Source of the DNA: Vagococcus proximus
GTDB lineage: Bacteria; Bacillota; Bacilli; Lactobacillales; Vagococcaceae
Assembly: GCF_029143285.1 (NCBI RefSeq)
Contig: NZ_JAPDSH010000002.1
Coordinates: 124,001-188,000, forward strand
DNA length: 64,000 nt
Direction: 5' to 3'
Position numbers and translations under genes: made by a program. Shown here piece after piece: positions 43,027 to 52,753 of the stretch (position 1 is its first letter; every line of letters starts with the position of its first letter). The notes under the pieces are model-generated. The model was not told where the DNA came from. It did not search any database and was given only the letters and a program-made list of their open reading frames with translations.

Positions 43027-44141
43027 TTACGTTTTTCTAACCGTTCAATACGATAAGCTCGATTTCCGATAAACTTCAACGCATCCATCAGAGGTTGACG
43101 TTCCGTACCGGTCAAGCCGATTAACTCAACGAAAAGTTCAAGACCAAATAACAGTGCGATGGTCATAATGATGTTGGCCCACATGTCACTAAAGCTATAA
43201 AGTATAGCAATGAATGAGAAGATAAATGCTAGAGCGTAAATCATTAAGACCGCTCCTCGGTGTGTGAAACCTATCGATAGTAAACGGTGATGCAGATGCA
43301 TTTTATCTGCTGATGAAATGGGCTGTTTATTAAGAAGGCGACGGATGATTGCGAAAAGAGTATCTGTAATTGGCACACCTAGAATAATGAGTGGTGTGAT
43401 TAATGAAATAACAGTTGTATTCTTTAATCCTTGTAATGAGAGGATGGCTATCATGAAGCCTAAAAACAGTGCGCCGGTATCACCGAGATAGATTTTCGCT
43501 GGATAAAAGTTGAATGGTAAAAATCCTACCGTGCAAGCTACCAATATAAAAATCATGATAGGGACTTGGATAATAACACCATAACTTGCTACCGAAATAT
43601 ACCCGACAATTCCCATGGACATCAATGCGATAATCGATACACCAGAGGCGAGACCGTCTAAACCATCAATGAGATTAATCGCATTCGTTAAGGCAATAAT
43701 CCAAATCAAGGTTAAAGGTAAACTTAGAAATCCCAAATTGATATCAAAGAAGGAAAAAAGACTTACGGTATTCATGCGAATATCAGCAATATAATACGCG
43801 GATAGTGCGCCTAATGTAATGCCTAATAACTTTTGTTTAGGTGACAATTCAAAAATATCATCCAAAATACCTGTTATAACGACAATCCCACTTGATAAAA
43901 TGATTTTTAAAGCATAATCTTTTGGGATAACATCAGGAAAGATGAAAAGTGTCGTAATAATAAAGGTAATATAAATGGTTAAGCCACCAGCTGATGGCAT
44001 TGGTTTTTTATTTAATCGACGAGCGTTTGGATAATCAACAGCTTTAATAAAAAGTGAAAAACGTCGACCGATTGGAGTTATTAGGTAAGCAATGGCAGCA
44101 ACAAGAAGTAGCCGTAGTACCAAACTTACAATAAAATTCAT
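43002..44141 (-). CDS. tagO: Undecaprenyl-phosphate GlcNAc-1-phosphate transferase (TagO/WecA family)
   Basis: About 379 residues with 10-11 membrane segments. DDIFELSPKQKL carries the Mg-binding DD pair, NAINLIDGLDGLASG the catalytic region, and IYLGDTGALFLGF and ADKMHLHHRLL the sugar-recognition HxH loop. It starts wall teichoic acid synthesis by putting GlcNAc-1-P on undecaprenyl phosphate. The ATG at 44141 follows AAAGTAGG; the upstream extension has no site. It is transcribed away from the tag genes, with the LCP ligase gene divergent. The same lipid may also prime other surface glycans. Confidence 0.94.
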   Translation of the reverse strand: MNFIVSLVLRLLLVAAIAYLITPIGRRFSLFIKAVDYPNARRLNKKPMPSAGGLTIYITFIITTLFIFPDVIPKDYALKIILSSGIVVITGILDDIFELSPKQKLLGITLGALSAYYIADIRMNTVSLFSFFDINLGFLSLPLTLIWIIALTNAINLIDGLDGLASGVSIIALMSMGIVGYISVASYGVIIQVPIMIFILVACTVGFLPFNFYPAKIYLGDTGALFLGFMIAILSLQGLKNTTVISLITPLIILGVPITDTLFAIIRRLLNKQPISSADKMHLHHRLLSIGFTHRGAVLMIYALAFIFSFIAILYSFSDMWANIIMTIALLFGLELFVELIGLTGTERQPLMDALKFIGNRAYRIERLEKRKKKNKHSK

Positions 44142-44267
44142 AATTATAAACCTACTTTCAGTATTCTTGTCTATTATACAGTACAACGGAATAACTGCCA
44201 ACTTAAATAATATATTATGGAAAGTTTAAGACATATTAGCCGACTAGGTTTGTCATAAAAGATATGG

Positions 44268-44273
44268 TATAAT
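44268..44273 (+). promoter_or_regulatory. Extended -10 promoter of the LCP gene
   Basis: TATGGTATAAT has both a TG-extended element and a consensus -10, 33 bases before the start; a good -35 is not seen. Confidence 0.6.
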
Positions 44274-44305
44274 AATTTGGATATTAATTAAGAAGGATGA
44301 CACAA

Positions 44306-45658
44306 ATGACTGATAAAAACAAAATCAAAGAGTCAAGTGAAACGAAAAAAGTTAATACGAAACAATCGGATGAAACGATAAAAAAAGAAACAAAAAAAGA
44401 AGAAGTAGAGAAGATAAAACCTGAGAGTTCAGAAGATCTACGCACGATATTATTGGAAGATGATTTAGTAGATGGTGCTATTTTCGATGAAATGCGTGAG
44501 AAATTAGAAGCGGCGACAGTCGAGGATGATCCGGAAGCTGATGATCCAGATGCTGTATTAGAAGAGGCTATTAAAGATTATCAACTCAAAAGTGTAAAAC
44601 GTAAAGAAATTACGAAGGCGACGACTTTAGAGAAAAGAAAAAAAAGAAATCGCATCTTAATTATTGGGTTACTGTTGTTATTATTGGGGATAGTTGCCTA
44701 TAGTGCTAACATTTTTACTACGGTGAATAGCTTTCTTAATGATTCGTATAAACCGTTGAACAGAAAAACAACGATCAATGATAATATTGACCCATTGAAT
44801 GATCCGATTTCTATTTTAGTGCTCGGAATAGACAATAATGATGAGCGAAATTTAGAAGCAACTCGAACGGATGCTATGCTACTTGTAACAGTTAGCCCTA
44901 AAAATGGTAAAATCAGTCAGGTAAGTATCCCTCGTGATACCTATACTCAGATAAATTCTGAAAAGTATACCGGTAAAGGAAAAATTAATGCAGCGTATGC
45001 CTACGGTGATATTGAAGCGACCGTAGATGCAGTAGAAAACCTAATGAATGTCCCAATTAATCATTATGTGACGATTGATTTCCAAGCATTTGAGCAGATT
45101 ATTGATGCGTTTGATGGAGTGGAAGTAGATGTACCGTATGATTACACAGAGCAAAATGCTAAAGGGAAGTTTAAAGTGAAGCTGAAAAAAGGACGTCATG
45201 TTCTAAACGGGGAAGAAGCACTAGCCTTTGCCAGAACTCGTAAAGCCGATGATGATGTTAAGCGAGGCAGTCGTCAACAAGAAGTCATGCAAGCTTTATT
45301 AAAAAAAGCAATGGGATTAGGTTCAATCACCAAATTTCAAGATGTGATTAAGGCGCTAAGAGGTCATTTTTGGACGGATATGAATATGCCGACGATGTTA
45401 GCGGTAGCCCAGTCCGGTCTAACCAATAGTTATGATTTTGATTCTTATATTTTCTCATGGATGAGTTTCACTTATTATGGCGAGAGTATGGTAGGACTTC
45501 ATGAAGATAGTTTAGATTATATCAGTCATCGTATGCGTTATAACCTAGGGTTAGATGCAGCGGATGAAAGAGATGTAGAGGGCTTTAAGTTGGAATCAAA
45601 TGGAGTTGTCTCACCGGACACATTCCCTGAAGATGGCATGGCCATAATAGATGATTAA
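44306..45658 (+). CDS. LCP family (LytR-CpsA-Psr) glycopolymer ligase
   Basis: About 450 residues. A long, charged, Lys/Glu-rich cytoplasmic N-terminus (about 1-115) precedes one membrane helix (ILIIGLLLLLLGIVAYSANIF) and then the extracytoplasmic LCP domain. The LCP domain has ATRTDAMLLVTVSPK, VSIPRDTYT, GKGKINAAYAYG and FARTRKADDDVKRGSRQQEV, which hold the pyrophosphate-binding Asp and Arg residues. It transfers teichoic acid or capsule from undecaprenyl-PP to peptidoglycan. The ATG at 44306 is preferred to 44297, which overlaps the AGAAGGA site. The position between tagO and tagH suits wall teichoic acid attachment. Confidence 0.93.
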   Translation: MTDKNKIKESSETKKVNTKQSDETIKKETKKEEVEKIKPESSEDLRTILLEDDLVDGAIFDEMREKLEAATVEDDPEADDPDAVLEEAIKDYQLKSVKRKEITKATTLEKRKKRNRILIIGLLLLLLGIVAYSANIFTTVNSFLNDSYKPLNRKTTINDNIDPLNDPISILVLGIDNNDERNLEATRTDAMLLVTVSPKNGKISQVSIPRDTYTQINSEKYTGKGKINAAYAYGDIEATVDAVENLMNVPINHYVTIDFQAFEQIIDAFDGVEVDVPYDYTEQNAKGKFKVKLKKGRHVLNGEEALAFARTRKADDDVKRGSRQQEVMQALLKKAMGLGSITKFQDVIKALRGHFWTDMNMPTMLAVAQSGLTNSYDFDSYIFSWMSFTYYGESMVGLHEDSLDYISHRMRYNLGLDAADERDVEGFKLESNGVVSPDTFPEDGMAIIDD

Positions 45659-45670
45659 TGTGAAGTATCA

Positions 45671-45700
45671 GGGATAATTGTTTCTTAATTATCCCTATTA
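45671..45700 (+). terminator. Probable terminator after the LCP gene
   Basis: GGGATAATT (45671-45679) pairs with AATTATCCC (45687-45695), followed by a broken T-run (TATTATTATTTT). Confidence 0.7.
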
Positions 45701-45784
45701 TTATTTTATAAGCATCAAAAGATATTTTAAGAACATCTGAAAATAATGGTGTTCTAAAACAATTAGAGTAAGGTGGCGTTTAGT

Positions 45785-46897
45785 TTGACTCAAGAAAATA
45801 GACAAGTTAAAGTTCGGATGGAAATGATCACAAAAGAATATGACTTATATAAGAAAAAATCAGATAAAGTGAAAGCTCTTTTTAAATTTTCACAAAAAGA
45901 TATTCCACATTTTTGGGCACTTAAAGGAGTGGACTTAGAAGTTTATTCAGGTGAAACGGTTGGTTTGATTGGGATCAACGGGTCAGGGAAATCAACCTTA
46001 TCCAATATTTTAGCTGGCATTATTCCACAAACAAGCGGTGTTCTTGAAATTAAAGGTGAGACCTCAATTATTGCGATAGGCGCTGGTCTTAAAGGACAAT
46101 TAACAGGATTAGAAAATATTCGCTTGAAATGTTTGATGACAGGCCTAACGAATGAGCAAATTGATGTTATTTTAGATGATATTATCGCGTTTGCTGATCT
46201 GGGTGCATTTATTGACCAACCTGTAAAAAACTATTCGAGTGGGATGAAGTCTCGTTTAGGGTTTGCGATTGCGGTGCATAATAACCCAGATATTTTAATC
46301 ATTGATGAAGCCTTATCAGTAGGTGATGATACGTTTTATCAAAAATGTGTCGAGCGTATTGAACAATTTAAATCAGAAGGTAAGACAATCTTCTTCGTTA
46401 GTCATTCGTTAGCTCAAATCGAAAAACTCTGTACACGTGTGTTGTGGATGCATTACGGTGAGGTGAAAATGTTTGGTGAAACAGCTGAAGTTGTTAAAGA
46501 ATATAAAGATTTTACTGCTTGGTTTAGGAAACAGTCACCAAAAGAGAAAAAAGCCTATCAAGATAATTATAAGAGTCAACAGACAGCCTTCAATGAAGAG
46601 AAGTTAGCTGAACTTGCTAAAGAAAAAAATAAAGATCCAGAAGTTTTAAAAGGGCCTCCGATTGGTAAGATGACACGTTTTACAAAAGTGATGTTAGGCG
46701 TGGCAGTATTAGCACTCATTTTTTTAGGCGCGATAAATATTAATGGACGTGCCCTAACGACAGTGATCAAACAGCCGACGGTCTTATTTGAGAAACCGAT
46801 GCCGCTGAAACGTCTTGACCCTAAAACTGGTAAGCCTATTGTGCAAAAGAAAAAGACAAAACAATCACCAGTTAAAGGTAAGGGCTATGAGGGTTAA
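45785..46897 (+). CDS. tagH: Teichoic acid ABC transporter, ATP-binding subunit
   Basis: About 370 residues. The ABC domain has Walker [15 protein letters not shown] (about residues 63-76), signature [12 protein letters not shown], Walker [13 protein letters not shown] and switch FVSHS. After about residue 290 comes a single membrane helix ([16 protein letters not shown]) and a basic tail, as in TagH, which has a C-terminal extension. It drives export of lipid-linked wall teichoic acid with TagG. The start appears to be TTG at 45785, 8 bases after AAGGTGG; a GTG at 45773 would lie within that site. tagB begins inside its 3' end. Confidence 0.92.
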   Translation: MTQENRQVKVRMEMITKEYDLYKKKSDKVKALFKFSQKDIPHFWALKGVDLEVYSGETVGLIGINGSGKSTLSNILAGIIPQTSGVLEIKGETSIIAIGAGLKGQLTGLENIRLKCLMTGLTNEQIDVILDDIIAFADLGAFIDQPVKNYSSGMKSRLGFAIAVHNNPDILIIDEALSVGDDTFYQKCVERIEQFKSEGKTIFFVSHSLAQIEKLCTRVLWMHYGEVKMFGETAEVVKEYKDFTAWFRKQSPKEKKAYQDNYKSQQTAFNEEKLAELAKEKNKDPEVLKGPPIGKMTRFTKVMLGVAVLALIFLGAININGRALTTVIKQPTVLFEKPMPLKRLDPKTGKPIVQKKKTKQSPVKGKGYEG

Positions 46898-48041
46898 AGG
46901 TCAATTTAATCAATGGGCTAAAGTAGCCTATATGACTCTGGTTAAATTAAAGTCAAAACGAGCAAGACGACAAGGCATATGTCATGGCGTGGCGTACCTG
47001 CTTAGTTTTCCAGGGAATGACCGTGGTCTAATTAAACGACTGACTCAAGAAAAAGATTTAGGTATGGTGACGGTTTATTATACCAAGGCGTGTGAGACAG
47101 AGGTGGAAATTTACCGAGATATGGGTCTTACGTGCTATAGCCTAGATGAGACCACCTCTTTTTTTAAAGAATGTGTTGCTAGGATCACTAACTCCCGTTA
47201 TGTCATCTGTGACAATTACTTTGCGTTTATGGGAGCGTTAGAGCTTTCAGATGAGACGACTGTTTTTCAAATATGGCATGCAAATGGTGCGATTAAAACA
47301 TTTGGATGGCAAGATAGAGCGACCGCTACGCGTTCAAAAGCAGATCATAAACGGTTTCAAGCGGTCTATGATGCTTGCGATTATTATGTTGTGGGCTCTG
47401 ATAAGATGGGAACCATTTTCCAAGAAAGCTATCAGATTTCTGAAACAAAGTTGCTTAAGATAGGTTGTCCTCGAACAGATTATTATTTTGAAAAGGGATA
47501 TAAAGTTCAAGCGAAAGAAAAATTTCAGCTGGCTTTTCCTGAGTTCAAAGAGGAACAGATAGTATTGTATGTCCCGACTTACCGACCGTATGAGACTAGT
47601 GTGATAGAGGCAATGTTTAACCAGCTAAGCTTGCCTGAAGGGATGGTTGGGTTTGCACACTTGCATCCTCATATGACAGAGTACCGAGCTGATGGACCGC
47701 TTAAGTTTGATTTAAAAGGTCTTACATTAGAAGAATTGTTATATAATGTAGACATTCTAATTACCGATTATTCGTCTGTTCCGTTTGACTATAGCGTAAT
47801 TAAGCCAGAAGGACAGCTTATCTTTTACTGTCCAGACTTAAAAACCTATAAGAAACAAGTTGGGCTTCAACCAGATTTTGTGCAAGGGGCGAGTTCAACT
47901 ATTGTACAAACTATAGAGGATTTAGAGAAAAAAATAAAAGCGCATGAGGGGCTGTTAGCCGCTGATTATGGCGTAAGCTGGCAAGAGTATAATGATGGCC
48001 AAGCCAGTGAGCGTTTAATTGAATTTATGAAAACGAAATGA
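46887..48041 (+). CDS. tagB: CDP-glycerol:glycerophosphotransferase family protein (TagB-like)
   Basis: About 384 residues, a single glycerophosphotransferase domain without the large TagF N-terminal domain. Conserved elements are [14 protein letters not shown] (catalytic His), [17 protein letters not shown] and [15 protein letters not shown] near the C-terminus. It probably adds the first glycerol phosphate to the ManNAc-GlcNAc-lipid linkage unit, as TagB does. A TagF-like polymerase activity is less likely, given the size. The start (46887) overlaps the tagH end by 11 bases, with AAGGTAAGG upstream, so it is coupled. No separate tagF is present in the window. Confidence 0.88.
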   Translation: MRVKGQFNQWAKVAYMTLVKLKSKRARRQGICHGVAYLLSFPGNDRGLIKRLTQEKDLGMVTVYYTKACETEVEIYRDMGLTCYSLDETTSFFKECVARITNSRYVICDNYFAFMGALELSDETTVFQIWHANGAIKTFGWQDRATATRSKADHKRFQAVYDACDYYVVGSDKMGTIFQESYQISETKLLKIGCPRTDYYFEKGYKVQAKEKFQLAFPEFKEEQIVLYVPTYRPYETSVIEAMFNQLSLPEGMVGFAHLHPHMTEYRADGPLKFDLKGLTLEELLYNVDILITDYSSVPFDYSVIKPEGQLIFYCPDLKTYKKQVGLQPDFVQGASSTIVQTIEDLEKKIKAHEGLLAADYGVSWQEYNDGQASERLIEFMKTK

Positions 48042-48054
48042 AGGGATGACTAAC

Positions 48055-48792
48055 ATGGAAAAGGAAGTCATACTAGGTTTACCTGTTGCTGTTGCGACCT
48101 TAGATGAGATTATCGCTGAATTACCAGAACATTTGCAGCAAGGGGATAAAACACTTTATTTAAGTATTAATCCTCAAATTGCTTTACATGCGAATAAGCA
48201 TCCAGAAATCGTTGACTTAGCTAACAAGGCGACTTACGGCATTGCAGATGGCATAGGAATTGTCAAAGCTTCGAAACAACAAGGTGGCAAGATAAAAGAG
48301 CGGGTAACAGGCATTGATTTGATGTATCGCTTGTTGGCTTTTGCTAACGAGAGAAAAGAATCTATCTTTTTATACGGTTCAAAGCCAGAGGTTCTAAACG
48401 ATACTGTTAAAGCGATTAGGAGAGAGTATCCTGACGTTAAAATCGCGGGTTACATTGATGGCTATACCGCTTTGTCGGGTGAACAAGTTGCAGCAGAGAT
48501 AAATAAAGTGAAGCCGACATTTGTTTTTGTCGCGCTAGGATTTCCAAGACAAGAGCAGTGGTTAGCGGAGTACTATGAGAGTTGTGATGCGAAGGTCTTT
48601 CAAGATGTGGGAGGCAGTTTTGATGTGATAAGTGGTCATGTGAAGCGAGCACCTGATTTCTTTATAAAGTACCGTTTAGAATGGTTATACCGCTCGTTAA
48701 GTAGCCCAAAACGATTGTATAGAATAGCGGAATTACCACTTTTTATGTTCCAAGCTAAAAAATGGCATAAAGCGAACGTAAAACTGAAATGA
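48055..48792 (+). CDS. tagA: N-acetylmannosaminyltransferase (WecG/TagA/CpsF family)
   Basis: About 245 residues. Family motifs are TLYLSINPQIALHA, YGIADGIGIVKASK (catalytic Asp), FLYGSKPEVLNDTVKAI, FVALGFPRQEQWLA and QDVGGSFDVISGHVKRAP. It transfers ManNAc to undecaprenyl-PP-GlcNAc, the second committed step of wall teichoic acid linkage unit synthesis. The ATG at 48055 is 8 bases from AAGGGA; the ATG at 48046 overlaps it. It follows tagB closely in the operon and precedes tagG. Confidence 0.95.
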   Translation: MEKEVILGLPVAVATLDEIIAELPEHLQQGDKTLYLSINPQIALHANKHPEIVDLANKATYGIADGIGIVKASKQQGGKIKERVTGIDLMYRLLAFANERKESIFLYGSKPEVLNDTVKAIRREYPDVKIAGYIDGYTALSGEQVAAEINKVKPTFVFVALGFPRQEQWLAEYYESCDAKVFQDVGGSFDVISGHVKRAPDFFIKYRLEWLYRSLSSPKRLYRIAELPLFMFQAKKWHKANVKLK

Positions 48793-48836
48793 TGAAGACA
48801 AAATAGGCGAGTGAAGTCTTAAAGGAGTTTGACATT

Positions 48837-49655
48837 ATGAATGATGTAAAATTAGTTTTAAAAGAACAACTAGAAAATGTCGGAATTATCCGTCGAATCT
48901 CTAAATATGAAGAAAAAGCAACGTATCAAAGTCACTACCTAGGCTTAGTGTGGCAGTTTTTAAATCCAGCGATTCAGATTGGAATTTATTATTTAGTATT
49001 TGGTTTGGGTGTTAACCAAGGGAAGCGAGTAGATGGTGTGCCGTTTATCATTTGGATGATTATCGGAATGATTGCCTGGTTTTTTATTAGCAGTTCTATC
49101 TTAGGCTGTTCTAACAGTATTTATCGTCAGGTTGGACTGGTGTCTAAGATGAAGTTTCCGGTAAGTATTCTCCCATCGGTTAATATTACGAGTAATTTTG
49201 TAAGTTACCGTGCAATGATGGTACTTCTATTAATCTCAATGTTGGCTGCTGGTGTGACACCTACGATTTATTGGTTACAGTATTTTTATTACTTTATCTG
49301 TATGATCGCTTTCCTTTTTTCATTCGGCATATTAAATGCGACGATAAGTGTGTTGGTCCGTGATTATCACATCATGTTACAATCAATCTTACGTTTACTT
49401 TTTTACTTATCAGGCCCGATTTGGAATATCGAAACAGCGGCCCAATTTGCAGGTAAAGATTTATTAATCCGTATCTTACAACTTAATCCCATCTACTATA
49501 TTATTAACGGCTTTAGAGATTCATTTTTATCTAAAGGATGGTTCTGGGAAAAAGGAACGCAAACTTTATTTTTCTGGTTAATTGTGGGGGTACTATTGAC
49601 GTTAGGCTCGCATTTACATATGAAGTTTAGAGCTCGTTTTGTGGATTTTATTTAA
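48837..49655 (+). CDS. tagG: Teichoic acid ABC transporter, permease subunit
   Basis: 272 residues with six membrane segments, an ABC-2 type permease. The N-terminal amphipathic stretch IRRISKYEEKATYQSHYLG leads into LVWQFLNPAIQIGIYYLVFG, and the later YLSGPIWNIETAAQF and ILQLNPIYYIINGFRDSF motifs are characteristic of TagG/Wzm. It moves lipid-linked polymer across the membrane using TagH. A terminator follows, separating it from tagD. Confidence 0.95.
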   Translation: MNDVKLVLKEQLENVGIIRRISKYEEKATYQSHYLGLVWQFLNPAIQIGIYYLVFGLGVNQGKRVDGVPFIIWMIIGMIAWFFISSSILGCSNSIYRQVGLVSKMKFPVSILPSVNITSNFVSYRAMMVLLLISMLAAGVTPTIYWLQYFYYFICMIAFLFSFGILNATISVLVRDYHIMLQSILRLLFYLSGPIWNIETAAQFAGKDLLIRILQLNPIYYIINGFRDSFLSKGWFWEKGTQTLFFWLIVGVLLTLGSHLHMKFRARFVDFI

Positions 49656-49660
49656 CTTTA

Positions 49661-49694
49661 AAAAATAATACTGTTAAAGGTATTATTTTTTTTA
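49661..49694 (+). terminator. tagG terminator
   Basis: AAAAATAATAC and GTATTATTTTT arms around TGTTAAAG, followed by T-rich sequence. Confidence 0.85.
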
Positions 49695-49767
49695 TTTATG
49701 AAAAAAGGGCACTTTATTAAAATAAATTAAAAGAATGATTTAAAGTTAAAAAAAGAGCTCATTAATA

Positions 49768-49776
49768 TGGTAAAAT
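49768..49776 (+). promoter_or_regulatory. Candidate extended -10 promoter of tagD
   Basis: TATGGTAAAAT with the TG extension lies about 80 bases before tagD. No good -35 is seen; assigned mainly by position after the tagG terminator. Confidence 0.45.
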
Positions 49777-49854
49777 GTAAAGTATCGTGGCTTATTCTGT
49801 ATTAGAGAGGTAGAGGGTAAGTACTCAATCAAATAAGAAGAGGGATTAGACATT

Positions 49855-50256
49855 ATGAAAAAAGTAATTACGTATGGAACGTTTGATTTGTTACATAAAG
49901 GTCATGTGAACATTTTAAAACGTGCGAGAGAATTGGGAGACCACTTGACTGTTGTTGTCTCATCGGATGAGTTTAATGCGTTAAAGGGGAAAAAGGCCTA
50001 TACATCTTATGAAGACCGCAAGTATATCTTAGAAGCCATCAAATATGTAGACGTTGTCTTACCTGAATTTACGTGGGAGCAAAAAGTGGATGATGTTAAA
50101 GATAACAATATTGATGTCTTTGTTATGGGGGATGATTGGGAAGGTAAATTTGATTTCCTCCAAGAACACTGTGAGGTTGTTTACTTACCAAGGACAGAAG
50201 GTGTCTCAACAACGAAGATAAAAGAAGATTTAAAAGATCAATTGTTAAAAAAATAA
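49855..50256 (+). CDS. tagD: Glycerol-3-phosphate cytidylyltransferase
   Basis: 133 residues, the standard length. The nucleotidyltransferase HxGH motif is in TYGTFDLLHKGHVNIL (residues 6-21), and the second signature RTEGVSTTKI is near the C-terminus (ISSTK-like). It makes CDP-glycerol from glycerol-3-phosphate and CTP for teichoic acid synthesis. It has its own promoter region after the tagG terminator. The next gene starts an apparently different glycan locus, so tagD marks the end of the teichoic acid block. Confidence 0.96.
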   Translation: MKKVITYGTFDLLHKGHVNILKRARELGDHLTVVVSSDEFNALKGKKAYTSYEDRKYILEAIKYVDVVLPEFTWEQKVDDVKDNNIDVFVMGDDWEGKFDFLQEHCEVVYLPRTEGVSTTKIKEDLKDQLLKK

Positions 50257-50294
50257 TAGATTAGTAATAGAGTGATCCTTGGAGGAGACGTTAA

Positions 50295-51236
50295 ATGGAA
50301 ACATATCTTATTACAGGAGGAGCAGGTTTTATTGGCTCAAATTTGACAAACTACCTGGTAAAGGAACATAAAGTTGTAGTTATTGATGATCTATCGATGG
50401 GGCAACAAGAAAACTTGAAACCTTCAGCAAACTTAACTTTTATAAAAGGTGATGTGACGGACAGGAAGTTAATGAAAGAGATAATTACAACTAATGAGTT
50501 TGATTATATTTTTCATTTGGCGGCCATAGCGAGTGTAGCGGACTCAGTTGAACGTCCGGTAGAAACACATCAAGTTAATTTTGAAAGTGTTTTAATGCTT
50601 CTTGAATTAGCTAAAGAGCATCAAAAGAATATGAAGAGACTTGTTTTTTCATCATCAGCAGCAGTTTATGGTGATGAACCGACTTTACCTAAAACAGAAG
50701 AATCGGTCATTAGACCGTTGACACCTTATGCTATTGATAAATTTGCTGCAGAACGTTTTGTACTAACATATAGTAAGCTTTATAATGTTCCAACTAGTGC
50801 AGTGAGATTTTTCAATGTATTTGGTCCTAATCAAAATCCTAAATCGCCATATTCAGGTGTCATTTCTATATTGGTAGATCAATTCAAAAGACGACTTAGA
50901 GATGAAGAAACACTTTTTAGTGTGTACGGAGATGGTAAACAATCAAGAGATTTTATTTATGTGGATGATGTGGTTCAAGCGTTATTGTTAGTTTCTAAAA
51001 GTATGATCTCACTGGGAGAGGTTTATAATGTTGGTACAGGAAACGAAACCGATTTAAATGAACTTATCATGATGATATCAGAAATTTTAGAAGTAGAGTT
51101 ACTAGTAAGCTATGAAAAAGCTAGAGTAGGTGATATTCCTAAATCCTTAGCTGATATCACAAAGCTTAAGTCAATTAATTTTAAATCCAACTATAGTGTA
51201 AAAGAGGGTTTAGAAAACTATTTAAAGAATATATAA
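50295..51236 (+). CDS. NAD-dependent epimerase/dehydratase (UDP-sugar 4-epimerase type)
   Basis: 313 residues, extended SDR fold. Dinucleotide motif GGAGFIGSN (about 7-15), SSSAAVYGDEP with the catalytic Ser, YAIDKFAAE with the Tyr-Lys pair (about 150-158), then RFFNVFGPNQNPKSPYSGV and GDGKQSRDFIYVDDV. These fit UDP-glucose/UDP-GlcNAc 4-epimerases of surface polysaccharide loci. GGAGG precedes the ATG. It opens the AT-rich polysaccharide locus, just upstream of the CpsC-type gene. Exact sugar not determinable from the sequence. Confidence 0.9.
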   Translation: METYLITGGAGFIGSNLTNYLVKEHKVVVIDDLSMGQQENLKPSANLTFIKGDVTDRKLMKEIITTNEFDYIFHLAAIASVADSVERPVETHQVNFESVLMLLELAKEHQKNMKRLVFSSSAAVYGDEPTLPKTEESVIRPLTPYAIDKFAAERFVLTYSKLYNVPTSAVRFFNVFGPNQNPKSPYSGVISILVDQFKRRLRDEETLFSVYGDGKQSRDFIYVDDVVQALLLVSKSMISLGEVYNVGTGNETDLNELIMMISEILEVELLVSYEKARVGDIPKSLADITKLKSINFKSNYSVKEGLENYLKNI

Positions 51237-51263
51237 AAAAGTATTTATAATATGGAGGTTCCA

Positions 51264-52025
51264 ATGGAAGAGACGTTTAGTTTAGAAGAAATTTTTAGTT
51301 TGATTAAAAAGAAAATGGCATTAATTTTGTCAATGATGTTAGTGGGAATTGGTATAGCGTCATTAATAACTTTTTTTATAATAACGCCCAAATATAGTTC
51401 GTCAGCTCAGTTGTTAGCTAAAATGGCGCAAAATGAAAATAATACAGTCAACGTTGGCGATGTGAATGCTAACTTAATGTTAATTAATACCTATAAAGAT
51501 GTTATCAAATCAAACGTTGTGATTGATGAGTCGTATGAAAAGTTAGTAAAAGAAGTAGGTTTTAAAGGCGATGAATCAGAATTAAGAGATATGTTAAGCG
51601 TGGAACAGTCACAAAACTCTCAAATGTTTACTGTGAAGGCGACATCGAAAAATCCGGAAGAAGCTCAAGCTATAGCAAATAGTATTTCTAAAGTTTTTCA
51701 AAAGAAAGCAAAAGATTTGATTGATGTGGACAAAGTGTCAATCATTGCGAAGGCTCCTTTGAATGAAAAACCTGTATCACCTAATAATAAATTAAATATT
51801 CTAATAGGTGCAGTTTTAGGATTGTTTGTTGGTTTAAGTGTAGCTGTTCTAAGTCAAATTATGGATAAAACAATCAAAGAAGATAAATTTATTACGGATC
51901 AATTAGGTTTTAGAATTTTAGGGACAGTTCCCGAAATGACAGCTAAAGAGTTGAATGCTAAGGCAGATATGACAGTAATAGAAAAAGCAAATGATTTAAC
52001 AACACGTTCACGTAGGAAAGGGTAG
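51264..52025 (+). CDS. cpsC: Capsular polysaccharide chain-length regulator, Wzz/CpsC-type kinase adaptor
   Basis: About 253 residues with two membrane helices (about 18-40 and 175-195) flanking an extracytoplasmic loop, followed by a short cytoplasmic tail: the polysaccharide co-polymerase layout of Gram-positives. ITPKYSSSAQL and the Pro-rich PLNEKPVSPNNKLNILIGAVLG before helix 2 are typical. It activates the CpsD kinase encoded next. The ATG at 51264 lies just after GGAGG; the ATG at 51252 overlaps that site. Controls polymer length and export together with CpsD and CpsB. Confidence 0.93.
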   Translation: MEETFSLEEIFSLIKKKMALILSMMLVGIGIASLITFFIITPKYSSSAQLLAKMAQNENNTVNVGDVNANLMLINTYKDVIKSNVVIDESYEKLVKEVGFKGDESELRDMLSVEQSQNSQMFTVKATSKNPEEAQAIANSISKVFQKKAKDLIDVDKVSIIAKAPLNEKPVSPNNKLNILIGAVLGLFVGLSVAVLSQIMDKTIKEDKFITDQLGFRILGTVPEMTAKELNAKADMTVIEKANDLTTRSRRKG

Positions 52026-52031
52026 ATAAAA

Positions 52032-52730
52032 ATGGCAAAGAAACCTAATTTAAGTAATGTAACAAAAGCAGTGAGCTTAATATCACTGGCAGATAAAAGT
52101 TCACCAGTTTCAGAGCAATACCGTACAATCAGAACCAATATTCAATTTGCAATGGTGGATAGTGATTTAAAATCATTTGTTGTCACATCTTCTGGTCCCG
52201 GAGAGGGTAAATCAACTACTTCGGCAAATCTAGCGGTGGTATTTGCTAATTCGGGTTTGAAAACCTTAATTGTGGATGCTGATTTAAGAAAGCCGACAGT
52301 GGCAAAAACGTTTAGCTTAAATAACTCATTAGGATTTAGTAATTTATTGAGTGAAAGAACATTAACTGTAACAGAAGCAACCCAATCTACTGGTGTACCA
52401 GGATTATCTGTACTAACAAGTGGTCCTAAACCACCTAACCCATCGGAATTGTTAGGTTCAAGACGTATGGAAGAGTTAATTAAAGAGATGGAAGAAGAGT
52501 TCGATTTAGTTATTTTTGATATGCCACCTGTTGTAGCAGTAACTGATGCACAAATTATGTCCTCTAAAGTGGATGGGACAATTTTGGTTGTTAGAGAACA
52601 AATTTCAAACAAATCAGCTTTATTAAAAGCTAAGAGCTTGTTAGAAATGGTTAATGCAAATGTATTGGGTGTCGTATATAACGGGTCTACTCGTTCGAAA
52701 GATCAAGGCTATTACTACTACGGTGCATAG
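52032..52730 (+). CDS. cpsD: BY-kinase, capsular tyrosine-protein kinase CpsD type
   Basis: 232 residues. Walker A SSGPGEGKSTTSANLA (about 53-68), Walker A' TLIVDADLRKPTV, Walker B LVIFDMPPVV, and the C-terminal tyrosine cluster GYYYYGA, the site of autophosphorylation. PVSEQYRTIRTNIQFA near the N-terminus is the oligomer interface. It is cytoplasmic, associates with the CpsC-type membrane adaptor encoded just upstream, and controls polysaccharide polymerisation. It is dephosphorylated by the PHP phosphatase encoded next. Confidence 0.95.
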   Translation: MAKKPNLSNVTKAVSLISLADKSSPVSEQYRTIRTNIQFAMVDSDLKSFVVTSSGPGEGKSTTSANLAVVFANSGLKTLIVDADLRKPTVAKTFSLNNSLGFSNLLSERTLTVTEATQSTGVPGLSVLTSGPKPPNPSELLGSRRMEELIKEMEEEFDLVIFDMPPVVAVTDAQIMSSKVDGTILVVREQISNKSALLKAKSLLEMVNANVLGVVYNGSTRSKDQGYYYYGA

Positions 52731-52753
52731 TTTATTAGATAAGGAGTAGTGCG

